From Lysinibacillus boronitolerans JCM 21713 = 10a = NBRC 103108 (lineage in GTDB: Bacteria; Bacillota; Bacilli; Bacillales_A; Planococcaceae): a stretch of 64,000 nt of DNA. The position numbers and the translations under genes are program-made. Of this stretch, positions 27,722 to 37,900 are shown one piece after another (positions within the stretch are counted from its first letter, which is position 1; every line of letters begins with the position of its first letter). The notes below the pieces were generated by a model, which searched no databases, was not told the DNA's origin, and was given only the letters and a program-made list of their open reading frames with translations. The DNA is taken from positions 1-64,000 of the forward strand of contig NZ_JPVR01000069.1 of assembly GCF_000772935.1 (NCBI RefSeq), given 5' to 3'.

Positions 27722-28486
27722 TTATGCCAAATGCTGTGCAAGCCATGCTGTTGCTGCCAGCATACCGTCACGCGGGACAGCATGGCCAGCCCTTTTGTTC
27801 ACCATAAACTTTAAATATTCAGGGTTTGCTTGATAGTATTCCCGTAATGTTTCATAAAATTTATACGTTTCGTGGAAAGGAACTGTTTTATCTAATTCTC
27901 CATGCCAAAAGAACACAGGGCGACCCGCGAATTTTTCTGGTGTTAAACTGACATCATATGTAGCAAGGACATCATTAATTTTTTCAACGTCTTCCTCTGA
28001 CATAGGAAAGTTAACTCCACTTTTAGCGAATTGTTGCAATTGGTATTCACCCAATTTAATAAAACCAGGTGCACCCATACATATTGCAGCTGTTTGTATC
28101 CAATCATAAAGTTTCAGACAGCCTGATGTCACGATGCCACCCATTGAAGTGCCTGCTATGCCAATATTATGACTAGCTAATAAATTTTTATTCTTTAATC
28201 CATCATATAATTGTTGTACTTCATGAATAGAATTTAAAACAATGTCCCAAAAATTTATGTTCATTTGCATTTCCGTTAGGCCTTCGCTACGCTCACCATG
28301 AAATTTTGCATCTGGCAATAGGACACGCACCCCTTTATGCACCAATTGGTATGCATAGTGTAAGTTATGTTCTTTTGCACTCATAAAGCCATGCAGGAAA
28401 ATCACTACCGGGGTTTCTTCATTCATATTGTCTGTATGTATATGTAATAAAGGAATATTTCCCCACACTTCGTTTTCAACAAACAT
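27722..28486 (-). CDS. yitV: alpha/beta hydrolase YitV
   Basis: About 254 residues of the alpha/beta-hydrolase fold. VVIFLHGFMSAKE carries the oxyanion HG, GIAGTSMGGIV is the Ser nucleophile elbow (GTSMG), FFWHGELDKTVP supplies the Asp and KRAGHAVP the His. The triad is complete, so an active esterase or peptidase-like enzyme is expected; the substrate is unknown. ATG at 28486 after GGGAGTGACAATA. Divergent from yitU. Confidence 0.88.
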   Translation of the reverse strand: MFVENEVWGNIPLLHIHTDNMNEETPVVIFLHGFMSAKEHNLHYAYQLVHKGVRVLLPDAKFHGERSEGLTEMQMNINFWDIVLNSIHEVQQLYDGLKNKNLLASHNIGIAGTSMGGIVTSGCLKLYDWIQTAAICMGAPGFIKLGEYQLQQFAKSGVNFPMSEEDVEKINDVLATYDVSLTPEKFAGRPVFFWHGELDKTVPFHETYKFYETLREYYQANPEYLKFMVNKRAGHAVPRDGMLAATAWLAQHLA

Positions 28487-28608
28487 TATTGTCACTCCCA
28501 ACTATTGTCTCATTCTTTATGTTAGCAAACTTTTTTCACTGTGACAAAATTTTGACGAATGAAAGACAAAGAGATACTATTCAAACTATAGGAAAGGGGC
28601 AACGAGCT

Positions 28609-29418
28609 ATGAAACCGCATTTAATCGTATTAGACTTAGATGGAACTTTATTAACAGATCAACAACAAATTTCAGCAAAAACGAAAAAAACATTATTGCA
28701 GGCTAAGGAACAAGGGCATCAAGTAATGATTGCAACGGGACGTCCATACCGTGCAAGCGATCTTTATTATCATGAACTTGGACTCACAACACCCATTGTT
28801 AATTTTAATGGCGCATATGTACACCATCCTAAAAATGTCTCTTGGCAGCATATGCATACACCGATTGATTTAAGTGTCGTACATGATGTCGTTGATTCTA
28901 TTAACAGTTATGAATACGAAAATATTATCGCTGAGGTAAAAGATGATATTTATGTCCACACAGAGGACGATCGTATTTTAAATATTTTTAATATGGGCAA
29001 TCCCAAAATTACACTTGGAGATTTATACACACACCTCTTGGAAAATCCCACAAGTTTGCTGATTCAAGCAAATGAAGCCAATTCGGTAATTATACGTGAT
29101 CATTTACAGGCGGTGCATGCTGAAGTCATTGAGCATCGTCGCTGGGGCGCGCCTCTTCATATTATTGAAATTGTGCGTCGTGGCTTAAATAAAGCTGTTG
29201 GTATAGCACATGTGGCAAATGATTTAGGTATCCCACGTGAGCGCATCATCGCATTTGGCGATGAAGACAATGATTTAGAAATGATTGAATATGCTGGGCT
29301 TGGCGTAGCGATGGGGAACGGTATTCCAAGTCTTAAAAACATTGCAAATGAAATAACTACAACGAATAATGATGATGGAATTGCAAAAATACTCATCGAG
29401 CGCTTGAAATTATCATAG
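28609..29418 (+). CDS. yitU: HAD-family (Cof-type) phosphatase YitU
   Basis: About 269 residues. Motif I DLDGTLL has the nucleophile Asp, motif II is IATGRP, and motif IV is GDEDND, with a C2 cap between. YitU-type enzymes act on small phosphates; in B. subtilis YitU has been linked to dephosphorylation of the riboflavin precursor 5-amino-6-ribitylaminouracil phosphate. ATG at 28609 after GGAAAGGGGCAACG; the longer in-frame reading overlaps yitV and is unlikely. Confidence 0.9.
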   Translation: MKPHLIVLDLDGTLLTDQQQISAKTKKTLLQAKEQGHQVMIATGRPYRASDLYYHELGLTTPIVNFNGAYVHHPKNVSWQHMHTPIDLSVVHDVVDSINSYEYENIIAEVKDDIYVHTEDDRILNIFNMGNPKITLGDLYTHLLENPTSLLIQANEANSVIIRDHLQAVHAEVIEHRRWGAPLHIIEIVRRGLNKAVGIAHVANDLGIPRERIIAFGDEDNDLEMIEYAGLGVAMGNGIPSLKNIANEITTTNNDDGIAKILIERLKLS

Positions 29419-29457
29419 TTAAGTAGTAAGTTCAAGTTAACATTCCATTTTTACCAG

Positions 29458-29522
29458 TTTAACTTTATTCAGTGGTACCCCTTCCATTTATCTAAAGTGA
29501 GTATCTACTGAATAAAGCTAAA
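29458..29522 (+). repeat. long inverted repeat between yitU and degV-like gene
   Basis: Imperfect 16-bp arms, TTTAaCTTTATTCAGT and ACTGAATAAAGcTAAA, are separated by 33 nt. There is no T-run after the right arm. It lies about 40 bp before the DegV-protein start, so it may be an operator pair or a structured leader. Confidence 0.55.
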
Positions 29523-29560
29523 AAGCTTTAAAAGTAAGTTGAAATTAGGGGGACAAGAGA

Positions 29561-30418
29561 ATGAAGATTTTTACGGATAGTGGATGTGATCTACCAAAGT
29601 CTTACTATGAAGAAAATGATGTCGTGCTACTCCCTTTACGAGTGCAATTGAACAACAAAGAATATGAAGATGTGATTTCAATTGATTCCAAAGAGATCTA
29701 TGATGCGATACGCCAAGGTGCTCAGCCAAAAACATCACAAGTGTCACCTGAGCTCTTTTTAAAGCATTTTGAGGAGCTAGCCAAAAACGATGAAGAAGGC
29801 ATTTATATCGCGTTTTCATCGGAATTATCAGGCACATATAGTACTGCTCAAATGATTCGCAATCAGGTACTTGAGCAGTATCCTTCCTTAAAACTAGTCA
29901 TTATCGACTCTAAATGCGCTTCACTAGGACATGGCCTCGTCGTGGAAGAAGCTGTTCGACTTCGAAATATAGGAGTATCCTTAGAAGATATGGCCTCTAA
30001 AATAAATACCCTTGCTCCTCAGGTCGAGCATTTATTTACAGTAGAAGACTTAGACTACCTTGCAAAAGGTGGTCGTGTATCCAAAGCCAGTGCCTTTTTA
30101 GGAGGTCTTCTTAGTATTAAGCCTATTTTAAATGTAGAGGATGGCAAACTTGTACCGATTGAAAAGTCGCGCGGTCGAAAAAAAGCACTTAATCGTATGT
30201 TAGATTTAATGCAGGAGCGTGGTGGCAGCTTTACAAATAAAATCGTAGGTATTAGCCATAGTGATGATGCTGCCTTTGCAAATGAAGCAAAAGCCTCTAT
30301 CCAAGAGCGTTTTTCACCTCAAGCTGTGCAAATTACCATGATTGGTTCCGCGATCGGCTCACATGTAGGACCTGGGACTATTGCGATTTTCTTCACAAAC
30401 AAAAGCTTTGAAGGCTAA
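29561..30418 (+). CDS. yitS: DegV family fatty-acid-binding protein (YitS)
   Basis: 285 residues of the DegV family. N-terminal KIFTDSGCDLPKSYYEENDV is followed by the Thr-Ser signature KTSQVSPELF and FSSELSGTYSTAQ. The C-terminal domain runs from about residue 160 (LDYLAKGGRVSKA). DegV/FakB proteins bind a fatty acid and present it to the FakA kinase for incorporation into phospholipid. The start follows TTAGGGGGACAAGAGA. Single gene with its own terminator, matching the B. subtilis yitS-yitU neighbourhood. Confidence 0.9.
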   Translation: MKIFTDSGCDLPKSYYEENDVVLLPLRVQLNNKEYEDVISIDSKEIYDAIRQGAQPKTSQVSPELFLKHFEELAKNDEEGIYIAFSSELSGTYSTAQMIRNQVLEQYPSLKLVIIDSKCASLGHGLVVEEAVRLRNIGVSLEDMASKINTLAPQVEHLFTVEDLDYLAKGGRVSKASAFLGGLLSIKPILNVEDGKLVPIEKSRGRKKALNRMLDLMQERGGSFTNKIVGISHSDDAAFANEAKASIQERFSPQAVQITMIGSAIGSHVGPGTIAIFFTNKSFEG

Positions 30419-30419
30419 T

Positions 30420-30456
30420 AAAAAGCATGCTAGGATAGCTCCTAGCATGCTTTTTT
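30420..30456. terminator. bidirectional terminator, yitS / GH13 gene
   Basis: A perfect stem AAAAAGCATGCTAGG / CCTAGCATGCTTTTT with a 6-nt loop lies between convergent genes. Confidence 0.94.
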
Positions 30457-30469
30457 CGTTGAACTATTA

Positions 30470-31936
30470 TTATTGGACGTCTTGCTCCTGACGTCGAACT
30501 TTTCCTCGTTTAATGATGATGACAACAAAGCCAATAAAGATCACCCATACTAAGCCAAGAGCCACCATATAAGGAGTGTTTAAGCCTTCATCATTGCGAA
30601 CTTGATAAATTTCAACCATTTCTCGGTCTAAAATAACAGGATAAACTTCTTTTTCATTTATGCGAACTTTTTCCTCATGTAAAATACCGTTCAGCATTTT
30701 CCCTTCACCAAGTTGTTCAGGTGTTAAGTCGACGCGTTGTGTCTTACCAGTATTATTAACCATGATTACCCACTTTTCTTCGTCAGAAGTACGTGTAAAG
30801 ACAAGAAGGCCATTTTCATTTGTAATGACTTCAAAATCCCCATTACGCAAAGTAGCTGATTGATTGCGTAAAGATTGGACATTTTTAATGTAATCAATCA
30901 GTTCTTCGTCCGTTTTAAAGTTATAAAGCTGGTGTGTATCTGGTTTTGCTTCCCCATTCATGGCAATTTCTGTCCCGTATTGTACGACAGGAATCCCTGG
31001 TAGCATAAATAAAGCACCCATCGCCATTTTTAAGCGTGTAGGTGGGAACATATTTTCATTAGCAGAGTCAAATGTAAAACGATGGGTTTCAAGTGAATCA
31101 ACCATAATTTGTGTCGGTTTCTCTCCTGTAAAGGGTTCCATTAATTTAGAGGAATCCATATCAACGTTTTTAAATATATTTCGATAGATATCTGCCGTTA
31201 CAGGTGAGAAAGTTGCATCAAAGTCAGCATCACTTTCTTCATTAGCAATCACATAAAGAGATGTTTTTGTCTCTTTTAAAGCGGCTATCATTTTATTGAT
31301 AAACGCTGTATCAGCCCCTGCAATATTTGTTAAACGAATACCACCGATGTCATATGTAGAAACAAAATCAGTTACTGCTTGAATAAGTGCCTCTTGCACA
31401 TCTTTATTCGATAAATCCCACTGTACTTGTCCATTATTCGTAGATGCAACCCAACCTGCTTTTGAAGCATCCTTTGCCCACTCATGATTTGGACTCACAT
31501 TTGTAATTGGAAAATCCACCATAATAGACATATTTTTAGCTTTGTAGGCCTCTACAATACTTTGGAATTCTTCCGTTGTTCCAAAATGACGTTCGATTGT
31601 AGTATAGCTTGTTGGCATTGAACCATCATATTTCTCTGTAGAAAAAATAGGTCCAATGGAAACAATCGTATAGCCCATCTCACCGATGAATTTCATTTTA
31701 TCTTGTAATCCTGTAAAATCGCCCCCCGCAAATTTCGAAGGGTCCTGCGTATTTGTATCAAAATCGTTTGTGCCCGAGCCATTAAAGAAACGGTCAACGA
31801 GTAAATCATAGATGCTTTCTTCTGCGATTGTTCTAGTCGCTGATTCATCCGCATGTGCTACTGGTATGGTACCTACGAATGAAGCTGCTAATAAAAGTGA
31901 TGCAGCAGTTGCACTAATCCACTTCTTAAATTTCAC
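30470..31936 (-). CDS. membrane-anchored GH13 (alpha-amylase-like) protein, catalytic residues degenerate
   Basis: 488 residues: signal peptide cut after VAHA (29), an amylase-type barrel (about 38-360), a C-terminal beta domain, and a membrane helix (455-476) with a basic cytoplasmic tail. Region I (VDFPITNVSPNH, 140-151) is preserved. At the catalytic sites, GIRLTN has Thr203 where GH13 has the Asp nucleophile, VIANEE appears to put Asn232 at the acid Glu, and VDSLETHRF has Glu283 for the last Asp. It may bind rather than cleave glucan. GTG start after AGAGGGAAACATA. Confidence 0.85.
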   Translation of the reverse strand: MKFKKWISATAASLLLAASFVGTIPVAHADESATRTIAEESIYDLLVDRFFNGSGTNDFDTNTQDPSKFAGGDFTGLQDKMKFIGEMGYTIVSIGPIFSTEKYDGSMPTSYTTIERHFGTTEEFQSIVEAYKAKNMSIMVDFPITNVSPNHEWAKDASKAGWVASTNNGQVQWDLSNKDVQEALIQAVTDFVSTYDIGGIRLTNIAGADTAFINKMIAALKETKTSLYVIANEESDADFDATFSPVTADIYRNIFKNVDMDSSKLMEPFTGEKPTQIMVDSLETHRFTFDSANENMFPPTRLKMAMGALFMLPGIPVVQYGTEIAMNGEAKPDTHQLYNFKTDEELIDYIKNVQSLRNQSATLRNGDFEVITNENGLLVFTRTSDEEKWVIMVNNTGKTQRVDLTPEQLGEGKMLNGILHEEKVRINEKEVYPVILDREMVEIYQVRNDEGLNTPYMVALGLVWVIFIGFVVIIIKRGKVRRQEQDVQ

Positions 31937-32081
31937 TATGTTTCCCTCTCTTTCAAACCAATCATCGTCATTTTACCAAATAACTCTGTCACACCGCTAT
32001 CTTTTCCAAAGATTTTAAGAAAATGCGAAATGAATTACGGCAAAAAGGTGTCCATTTCCTTTTCTTTTTCGTTTACAAAAT

Positions 32082-32113
32082 AAAAGTCGTGAAGCTACTA
32101 CTTCACGACTTTT
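32082..32113 (-). terminator. terminator of yisL
   Basis: Stem AAAAGTCGTGAAG / CTTCACGACTTTT with a 6-nt loop, just after the yisL stop. Confidence 0.88.
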
Positions 32114-32119
32114 AAATCA

Positions 32120-32488
32120 TTATGCTAAGAAATCTTGACCCATTGGTAGTTTAAATCCTAGGAACAAAGTGATTAATAAGAATACTGCAAATAAAATCCA
32201 AAACATACCTGTTGGTTTATTTTTCTTTTGACGCACTAATACCATTTCCATCATACCAATTACAAGTATGCCACCTAAGAATTTAAATCCGTAAAGCATA
32301 CCTTGACCATAGTCCATTGCCTCGATAAATAATGCTCCACCTGTAATGATTATTAGTACATAAAACAGACGTAATGTCATATGTAAGCCTTTTGATTGCT
32401 TGCCCATTAGTGCTGCAATTAAAAAGATGACAATACCTACTACCCATGTAGTAATATGCAAATGCGTTTGGCTAGTTAAAAAACTCAA
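32120..32488 (-). CDS. yisL: UPF0344 (DUF1516) membrane protein YisL
   Basis: 122 residues with four membrane helices. The N-terminal HLHITTWVVGIVIFLIA and the central LFYVLIIITGG are typical of the YisL family. Function unknown. The start follows AGGGGGACAAAC. It lies next to yisK on the same strand, as in B. subtilis. Hydrophobic over most of its length, with a short basic loop (RQKKNKPTG) before the last helix. Confidence 0.9.
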   Translation of the reverse strand: MSFLTSQTHLHITTWVVGIVIFLIAALMGKQSKGLHMTLRLFYVLIIITGGALFIEAMDYGQGMLYGFKFLGGILVIGMMEMVLVRQKKNKPTGMFWILFAVFLLITLFLGFKLPMGQDFLA

Positions 32489-32625
32489 TGTTTGTCCCCC
32501 TCATTCTTTTTCTATCAAACTCTATCCTACCATGCGATGGAAAGGGTTTCAAACATTACAATAGTGTTCACATAATTTACACCATTTGTGACTTAGAAAC
32601 CCGCTGAAAAGCAACTTTCATAGGA

Positions 32626-32666
32626 AATAATAAAAAGATCCGCCAAGTAAGGACTCAGCGGATTCT
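32626..32666 (-). terminator. terminator of yisK
   Basis: Stem AGATCCGC / GCGGATTCT with a 14-nt loop, followed on the minus strand by a T5 run (TTTTTATTATT). It begins just after the yisK stop. Confidence 0.6.
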
Positions 32667-32672
32667 CTATTA

Positions 32673-33575
32673 TTATTCAAAATGGTTGACTAAAGTACCG
32701 ATTCCTTGAATAGATACTTTTACTGTATCCCCGGCTTTTAAGAATTGTGGCGGGTTCATCCCTTTGCCAACTCCTGCTGGTGTACCTGTTAAAATTACAT
32801 CTCCTGGCTCCAATGTCACGTGCTGAGATAGGATGGATACTAACGATTCAACAGAGAACATCATATCTTTCGTAGAGCCATTTTGACGTACTTCATCATT
32901 GACCTTAGTGACTACCGTTAAGTCTTGTGGATTTGGGATTTCATCCTTTGTCACAAGGTATGGTCCAAGAGGGCAAGTACCGTCTAAGCTTTTACCCAAG
33001 AAGAATTGTTTATGTTTTTCTTGTAAATCACGAGCTGTTACATCATTGGCAATTGTATAGCCAAATACATAATCAAACGCTAAGTTTTTAGGAATGTTTT
33101 TGCCACGTTTACCAATAACGATAGCTAGCTCACCTTCATAATCCATTTTTGAAGAAAGATCAGCATGAATGGAAATTGTTTGTCCATCTGCGGCAATGGC
33201 AGTTGGTGATTTTGTAAATACCATTAAATCCGCTGGTGCTGCCTCGGCACCCATTTCCTTTGCATGTTCATCATAGTTTTTACCAATACACATAATATTT
33301 TTAGGTGTGCGTGGAATTGGTGAAAGCCATTCGATCTCCGTAAATTCACGTTTGAAACTACTAGCATTATCTGATTTTTCTGCTGCTTCTACTAATTTAC
33401 GAATCTGTTCCACAAAATCAAAGCCTAAAGCAATGCCATCCACGATTGAACTTGAAAAAGAAGGGAGAACTTGAAGTTCATTTTGAATAGCGAGTACATC
33501 CCATACCGCTTCTTCTTTTTTTACTTTTGGTCCAAAGCTTACATGTCCACCTAATTTGAATGATAAAATTTTCAT
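32673..33575 (-). CDS. yisK: fumarylacetoacetate hydrolase family protein YisK
   Basis: 300 residues. The FAH fold carries the metal-binding acidic residues in MDYEGELAIVIGKRGKNI and the KSLDGTCPLGP and GTPAGVGKGM loops. B. subtilis YisK has oxaloacetate decarboxylase activity and associates with Mbl filaments. The start follows GAAGGAGCTCTTTCAATC. It is not the first enzyme of any evident pathway operon here; yisL is downstream after the terminator-like stem at 32626. Confidence 0.9.
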   Translation of the reverse strand: MKILSFKLGGHVSFGPKVKKEEAVWDVLAIQNELQVLPSFSSSIVDGIALGFDFVEQIRKLVEAAEKSDNASSFKREFTEIEWLSPIPRTPKNIMCIGKNYDEHAKEMGAEAAPADLMVFTKSPTAIAADGQTISIHADLSSKMDYEGELAIVIGKRGKNIPKNLAFDYVFGYTIANDVTARDLQEKHKQFFLGKSLDGTCPLGPYLVTKDEIPNPQDLTVVTKVNDEVRQNGSTKDMMFSVESLVSILSQHVTLEPGDVILTGTPAGVGKGMNPPQFLKAGDTVKVSIQGIGTLVNHFE

Positions 33576-33699
33576 GATTGAAAGAGCTCCTTCTTTTTTC
33601 TACATAATACAACAATATGATAGAAATTACCTCATTTTTGCGACAACATTTTTATAAGTTGTTATATCTTCATAAAATATGCATGTGAAGAGGAATATA

Positions 33700-34866
33700 T
33701 TAACGCACTTCTACTTTTTGCTTATATGTTAATTTACGCCATATTGTCTCTAACGGCCCTTGCTTCCACTTAGATAACCAAATTTCTGCTATGATCATTT
33801 GCACAACAATAATGCCGACAGCAATTAATACACCTGTTTCTACACTTACTTTTCCATACCAGCCAAAGCCAAATTGGTAGAATAAACAAGTACCTATAAT
33901 AGATTGAAGAATATACATTGTTAATGACATGCGTCCAATTTTAGCAAAAGGACTAAGTAGCTTTGGCATTATTGGCGCTAAGCAAAGTAACACAATGACC
34001 CCAATATAGCCCACCGATAGAACTGGCCCCCCTATGTATACCTTTAAATAATCTAGTAAATATGTTCTTGTAAACATAATAGATAAGCTTTTAATACCAA
34101 TACCAATGACCAATCCAGCAATTGCTATCGCCAGCCATAGCCACTTCAATTCTTTAGCCCGTTCTACTAGACGCCATTTAGAGGCAGCAGCACCTATTAG
34201 CATATAAGGTAAAATCGTGAACAGTGCCACAAACCACATCTCGATACCTGCCTGTGTCGATAAATCTGTTAAGCGTTGCATAAAGGCATCTACCCAGTTT
34301 CCTGTTCCATAAGCGGTGATGGCCTTCTCTACAGATACGATATCTAAGTAATCATCTACTTTTGTATTAAAATTAACAATCCCTACCACAAAGAGCATAA
34401 AAACTTGCATCAAGCCATTAATGATCAAAGCACTCACTAATAGCCAGATTGGACTCAAACGTAGTAAAAGCACTAGGAAAACGCCACAAAATGCATACAT
34501 CATTAATATGTCGCCCCACCAAATTAGCACAGCATGGACAAAACCAAAGGCAAACAGAATGGACAGTCTCCGAAGCCCTAGTGTATAAAAGTTTTGTTCA
34601 CGGCTCTGAGCCTTTTGCCACTGCATGGCTAGTCCATAACCAAATAGCATGGCAAAAAGCGGATAAAAGCTACCTTGCACATAAATATCTATATTTTTTT
34701 GCCAAACAATATCCGATGGGGTTGTAAACCATGATGCCAAATCAATATGCGGCATTGGCAAATAAAAGGTATACATATTTACAAGTAAGATACCTACTAA
34801 ACTAATCCCTCGTAAAATATCTAATGTTGCTATTCGTTCCTGCAACATTGTCGGTTTTAACTCCAC
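33700..34866 (-). CDS. DUF418 family membrane protein (YeiB-like)
   Basis: 388 residues, about ten membrane helices. N-terminal RIATLDILRGISLVGILLVN and YPLFAMLFGYGLAMQ are the DUF418/YeiB signatures, and the DUF418 domain fills the C-terminal half (TYILQSIIGTCLFY). These resemble acyltransferase-type membrane proteins, but no function is proven. Start after AGAGGAGGCTATTTTGTGG. Lies between addA and yisK on the same strand. Confidence 0.88.
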   Translation of the reverse strand: MELKPTMLQERIATLDILRGISLVGILLVNMYTFYLPMPHIDLASWFTTPSDIVWQKNIDIYVQGSFYPLFAMLFGYGLAMQWQKAQSREQNFYTLGLRRLSILFAFGFVHAVLIWWGDILMMYAFCGVFLVLLLRLSPIWLLVSALIINGLMQVFMLFVVGIVNFNTKVDDYLDIVSVEKAITAYGTGNWVDAFMQRLTDLSTQAGIEMWFVALFTILPYMLIGAAASKWRLVERAKELKWLWLAIAIAGLVIGIGIKSLSIMFTRTYLLDYLKVYIGGPVLSVGYIGVIVLLCLAPIMPKLLSPFAKIGRMSLTMYILQSIIGTCLFYQFGFGWYGKVSVETGVLIAVGIIVVQMIIAEIWLSKWKQGPLETIWRKLTYKQKVEVR

Positions 34867-34948
34867 AAAATAGCCTCCTCTTGACTAGCAGCTATGGTGA
34901 AGGCAGGGCAAGAAAAAACTTTGCCCTACTTTGGCCATAACAAGTTCT

Positions 34949-37900
34949 TTATGCGTATATGGTCTGTTCATTATCGAATAAATATAATACTTTATCGCTC
35001 ACCTTAATGTGTAAAATAGATTCAATGGCTTCACTATAAACACGAAGCTGAACAGCATAACGACCTAATATTTCCTTTGACAGGGCAGGCTCCTGCGCAA
35101 AATGAGATTGTATACGATCCGTTTTATAATCCAACAAGATCCAATCACCGTTTTCATCCTCAAATAGGCAGTCAATAATTCCTTGCACAATTTGAGCATC
35201 ACCATCTTCATCGATTCTACTAATCGTAAACGGCATTTCTCTACGTATCTGCCTTGCGCGTTGAAAGCGTTGCCCTATTTCTGTCTCAAAGAAACGAAAA
35301 ATCTTCGCTTGTGGAACTACTTTGCCCTCCGCCTCTGTTAAAAGCTGTCTTGCCACTAAATCCTCTACAAAGTCTCTTACAGCATTGATATGACTAAAGC
35401 CAAACTGAGGGACATGCTGCATCACTGTGTGCACAGCTGTACCAATTTCAGCTCCTGTTAGCTGTTGCTCCTGTAAAAAAGTTGGTCGAGGTGCAATGGA
35501 CGAAGCCTTTTGCTTGGTAGGAGAGGCAAAATAATATTCGGGTTCCTCCTGGCGCTGTAGATTTTCTATTCGCTTTATTTCACTAACAGATGTTTTGGAG
35601 CGCTTTCTTGTTGATTTTTGATAGGCATACTGCGCTTGAAATCTGGTCGTGATTTCAGCTAGCAGGTCCTCATCCTCTTGCATTGCAAACGCTTGCTGTA
35701 CTTCATCGCCCATCGCCTGTAACTCATACGAATAATGCTTTGTATCGATGGCTTGAACCCACCAATGTGATTGATCCTCAACTTCTTTATAAGTAGTGCT
35801 TGCTACTGTTGCAAAATCTGCATGCCTTGCTACTGCTGGGCCAACCCAGTCCAAATAGCTATTTGCTCTCGCACGTAAATATTCCTGAAGCGGTGCATCC
35901 ATTGGTAAACTTTGCGCGTCCTGCCAGCTTTCGCGTGTTTTCTCCCAGTTCTTCACTGAGCCTACTAAAATCAAACGCTCTTTCGCACGAGTCATAGCAA
36001 CATATAAGACACGCATTTCTTCTGCGCGCATCTCCAGTTCTTTTTTCTCCTTTAATGCCAAAAACGGTAACGATGTATATGTGATACGATTTTCAGGATC
36101 AATGGCCTTAACAGCTAGTCCAAAATCTTGATCAAACAAATAGGGCTGATGAAAATCCATTTTATTAAACGGACGTCCCATTCCTGCCACAAAGACTACT
36201 GGATATTCTAAACCTTTGGAAGAGTGTATTGTTACCAGACGTACTACATCATCCTTTTCGCCAATTGATTTGGCAGTACCTAAATCATCGCCACGCGTAC
36301 GCATACGATCAATAAAGCGTAAAAAACGGAAGAGTCCACGAAATGCTGTTTTTTCATACATTAACGCGCGATCATGTAAAACGCGTAGATTTGCCTGACG
36401 CTGTTTGCCATTCGGCATTGCCCCAACCATTTCATAATAATGTGTATCTAAATAAATTTTCCAAATTAAATCGGACAATGATCCACGCCGTGCTAAATCA
36501 CGCCAATTTTCAAAGGCCAGCATAAAGCGTTGTAGCTTTTCAAATGTAGAGGTTTGCACACCATGTCCCTCACTACGAATAAATTGTCGTAAAGCATCAT
36601 AAAAAGGGACCTTTTGATCAGCTAAACGAATTTTTGCAAGCTCATTTTCCGTTAAACCAACAAACGGTGCGCGCAGTACAGAGGCTAAGGGGATATCCTG
36701 ATAGGGATTATCGACTACCTTCAGGACGTTTAACATAATCATTACTTCAAGTGCGTCAAAATAGCCTTTAGCTGATTCTGCATAGAGCGGAATCCCTGCC
36801 AGCTTAAATTCCTCCACTAAGTCTGTTGACCATGTCATCGAGCGCATTAATATTACAATATCGCTATACTTTAATGGTCGCTCTGTTTTTGTTTTCGTAT
36901 CATAAACGGTTGTTCCATCTTCCATCATCTGACGGATACGATCGATAATAAAGCGTGCCTCATATTGTGATTTTTTTAATTCCTCTAGCTCATTAGCCTC
37001 ATTGCTTATTTCTTCCAATTCTTCTATTACTTCTTCTTCCTCTGGTGGATGCATTACGACCAGCTCAACAGGTATTTCTTTCTCATCATAAGGCGCAGCA
37101 GGCTTTAGTGACGCATTGTCGTCATAAAGAATTTCACCAACTCGCTCACCCATAATTTGTGCAAAAACGTAGTTTGTGGCATTTAATACTTCTTTTCGAC
37201 TTCGGAAGTTAGCGTTTAAATCAATTCTCATACCCGTTACATCAGGTGTCTCCAAATACTCACTATATTTTCGCATAAAAAGCTTTGGCTCAGCTAATCG
37301 GAAACGGTAAATACTTTGTTTTACATCCCCAACCATAAAAAGATTGCCATCTTGTTCGTCACCAGTTTTGACGAGCTGTAAGATGGTTTCCTGTAGCATA
37401 TTGGTATCCTGATATTCATCCACCAGTACTTCTTTAAAACGCTTTTTCATATCTAGTGCAACTGGTGACGGCTGCAGCTTGCCTTCTACCTCTACTGTTA
37501 AAATTTGAAGTGCATAATGCTCTAAATCTGAAAAGTCAATGATTCCCCGTTCTAATTTGGCTCGTCGAAATTGTTCACTAAAAGTAGTGGTCAATTCCAC
37601 TAACGTAGTAATAGTCGGTGCCATTAACCTTATTTCCTCGAGTAGTCGTGCAGGCGTACGAACAAAATACGCCTCTTTAATTTTATTCATCATTTTTTTG
37701 GCTGCTTCTCGTTTTTTCTTCGCAAGCTCCTGTAGCTCTACATTCACTAGTGCATCCTTCGATACCCGTTTTAATGTAGACCATTTAACTGTTGCAAAAT
37801 AATCAAATAGCTCCTGCCATGTACCACTTTGACTAATGCGAATCCCTTCCTGAATCATAGCAAAATCTATCTCTGCTGTTTCAGCATAGGGGGCAGGTCC

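Noticed and set aside
34901-34929. Hairpin AGGGCAAG / CTTTGCCCT after addA as a terminator
   Set aside because: No U-run follows on the minus strand; the A6 stretch lies in the loop.
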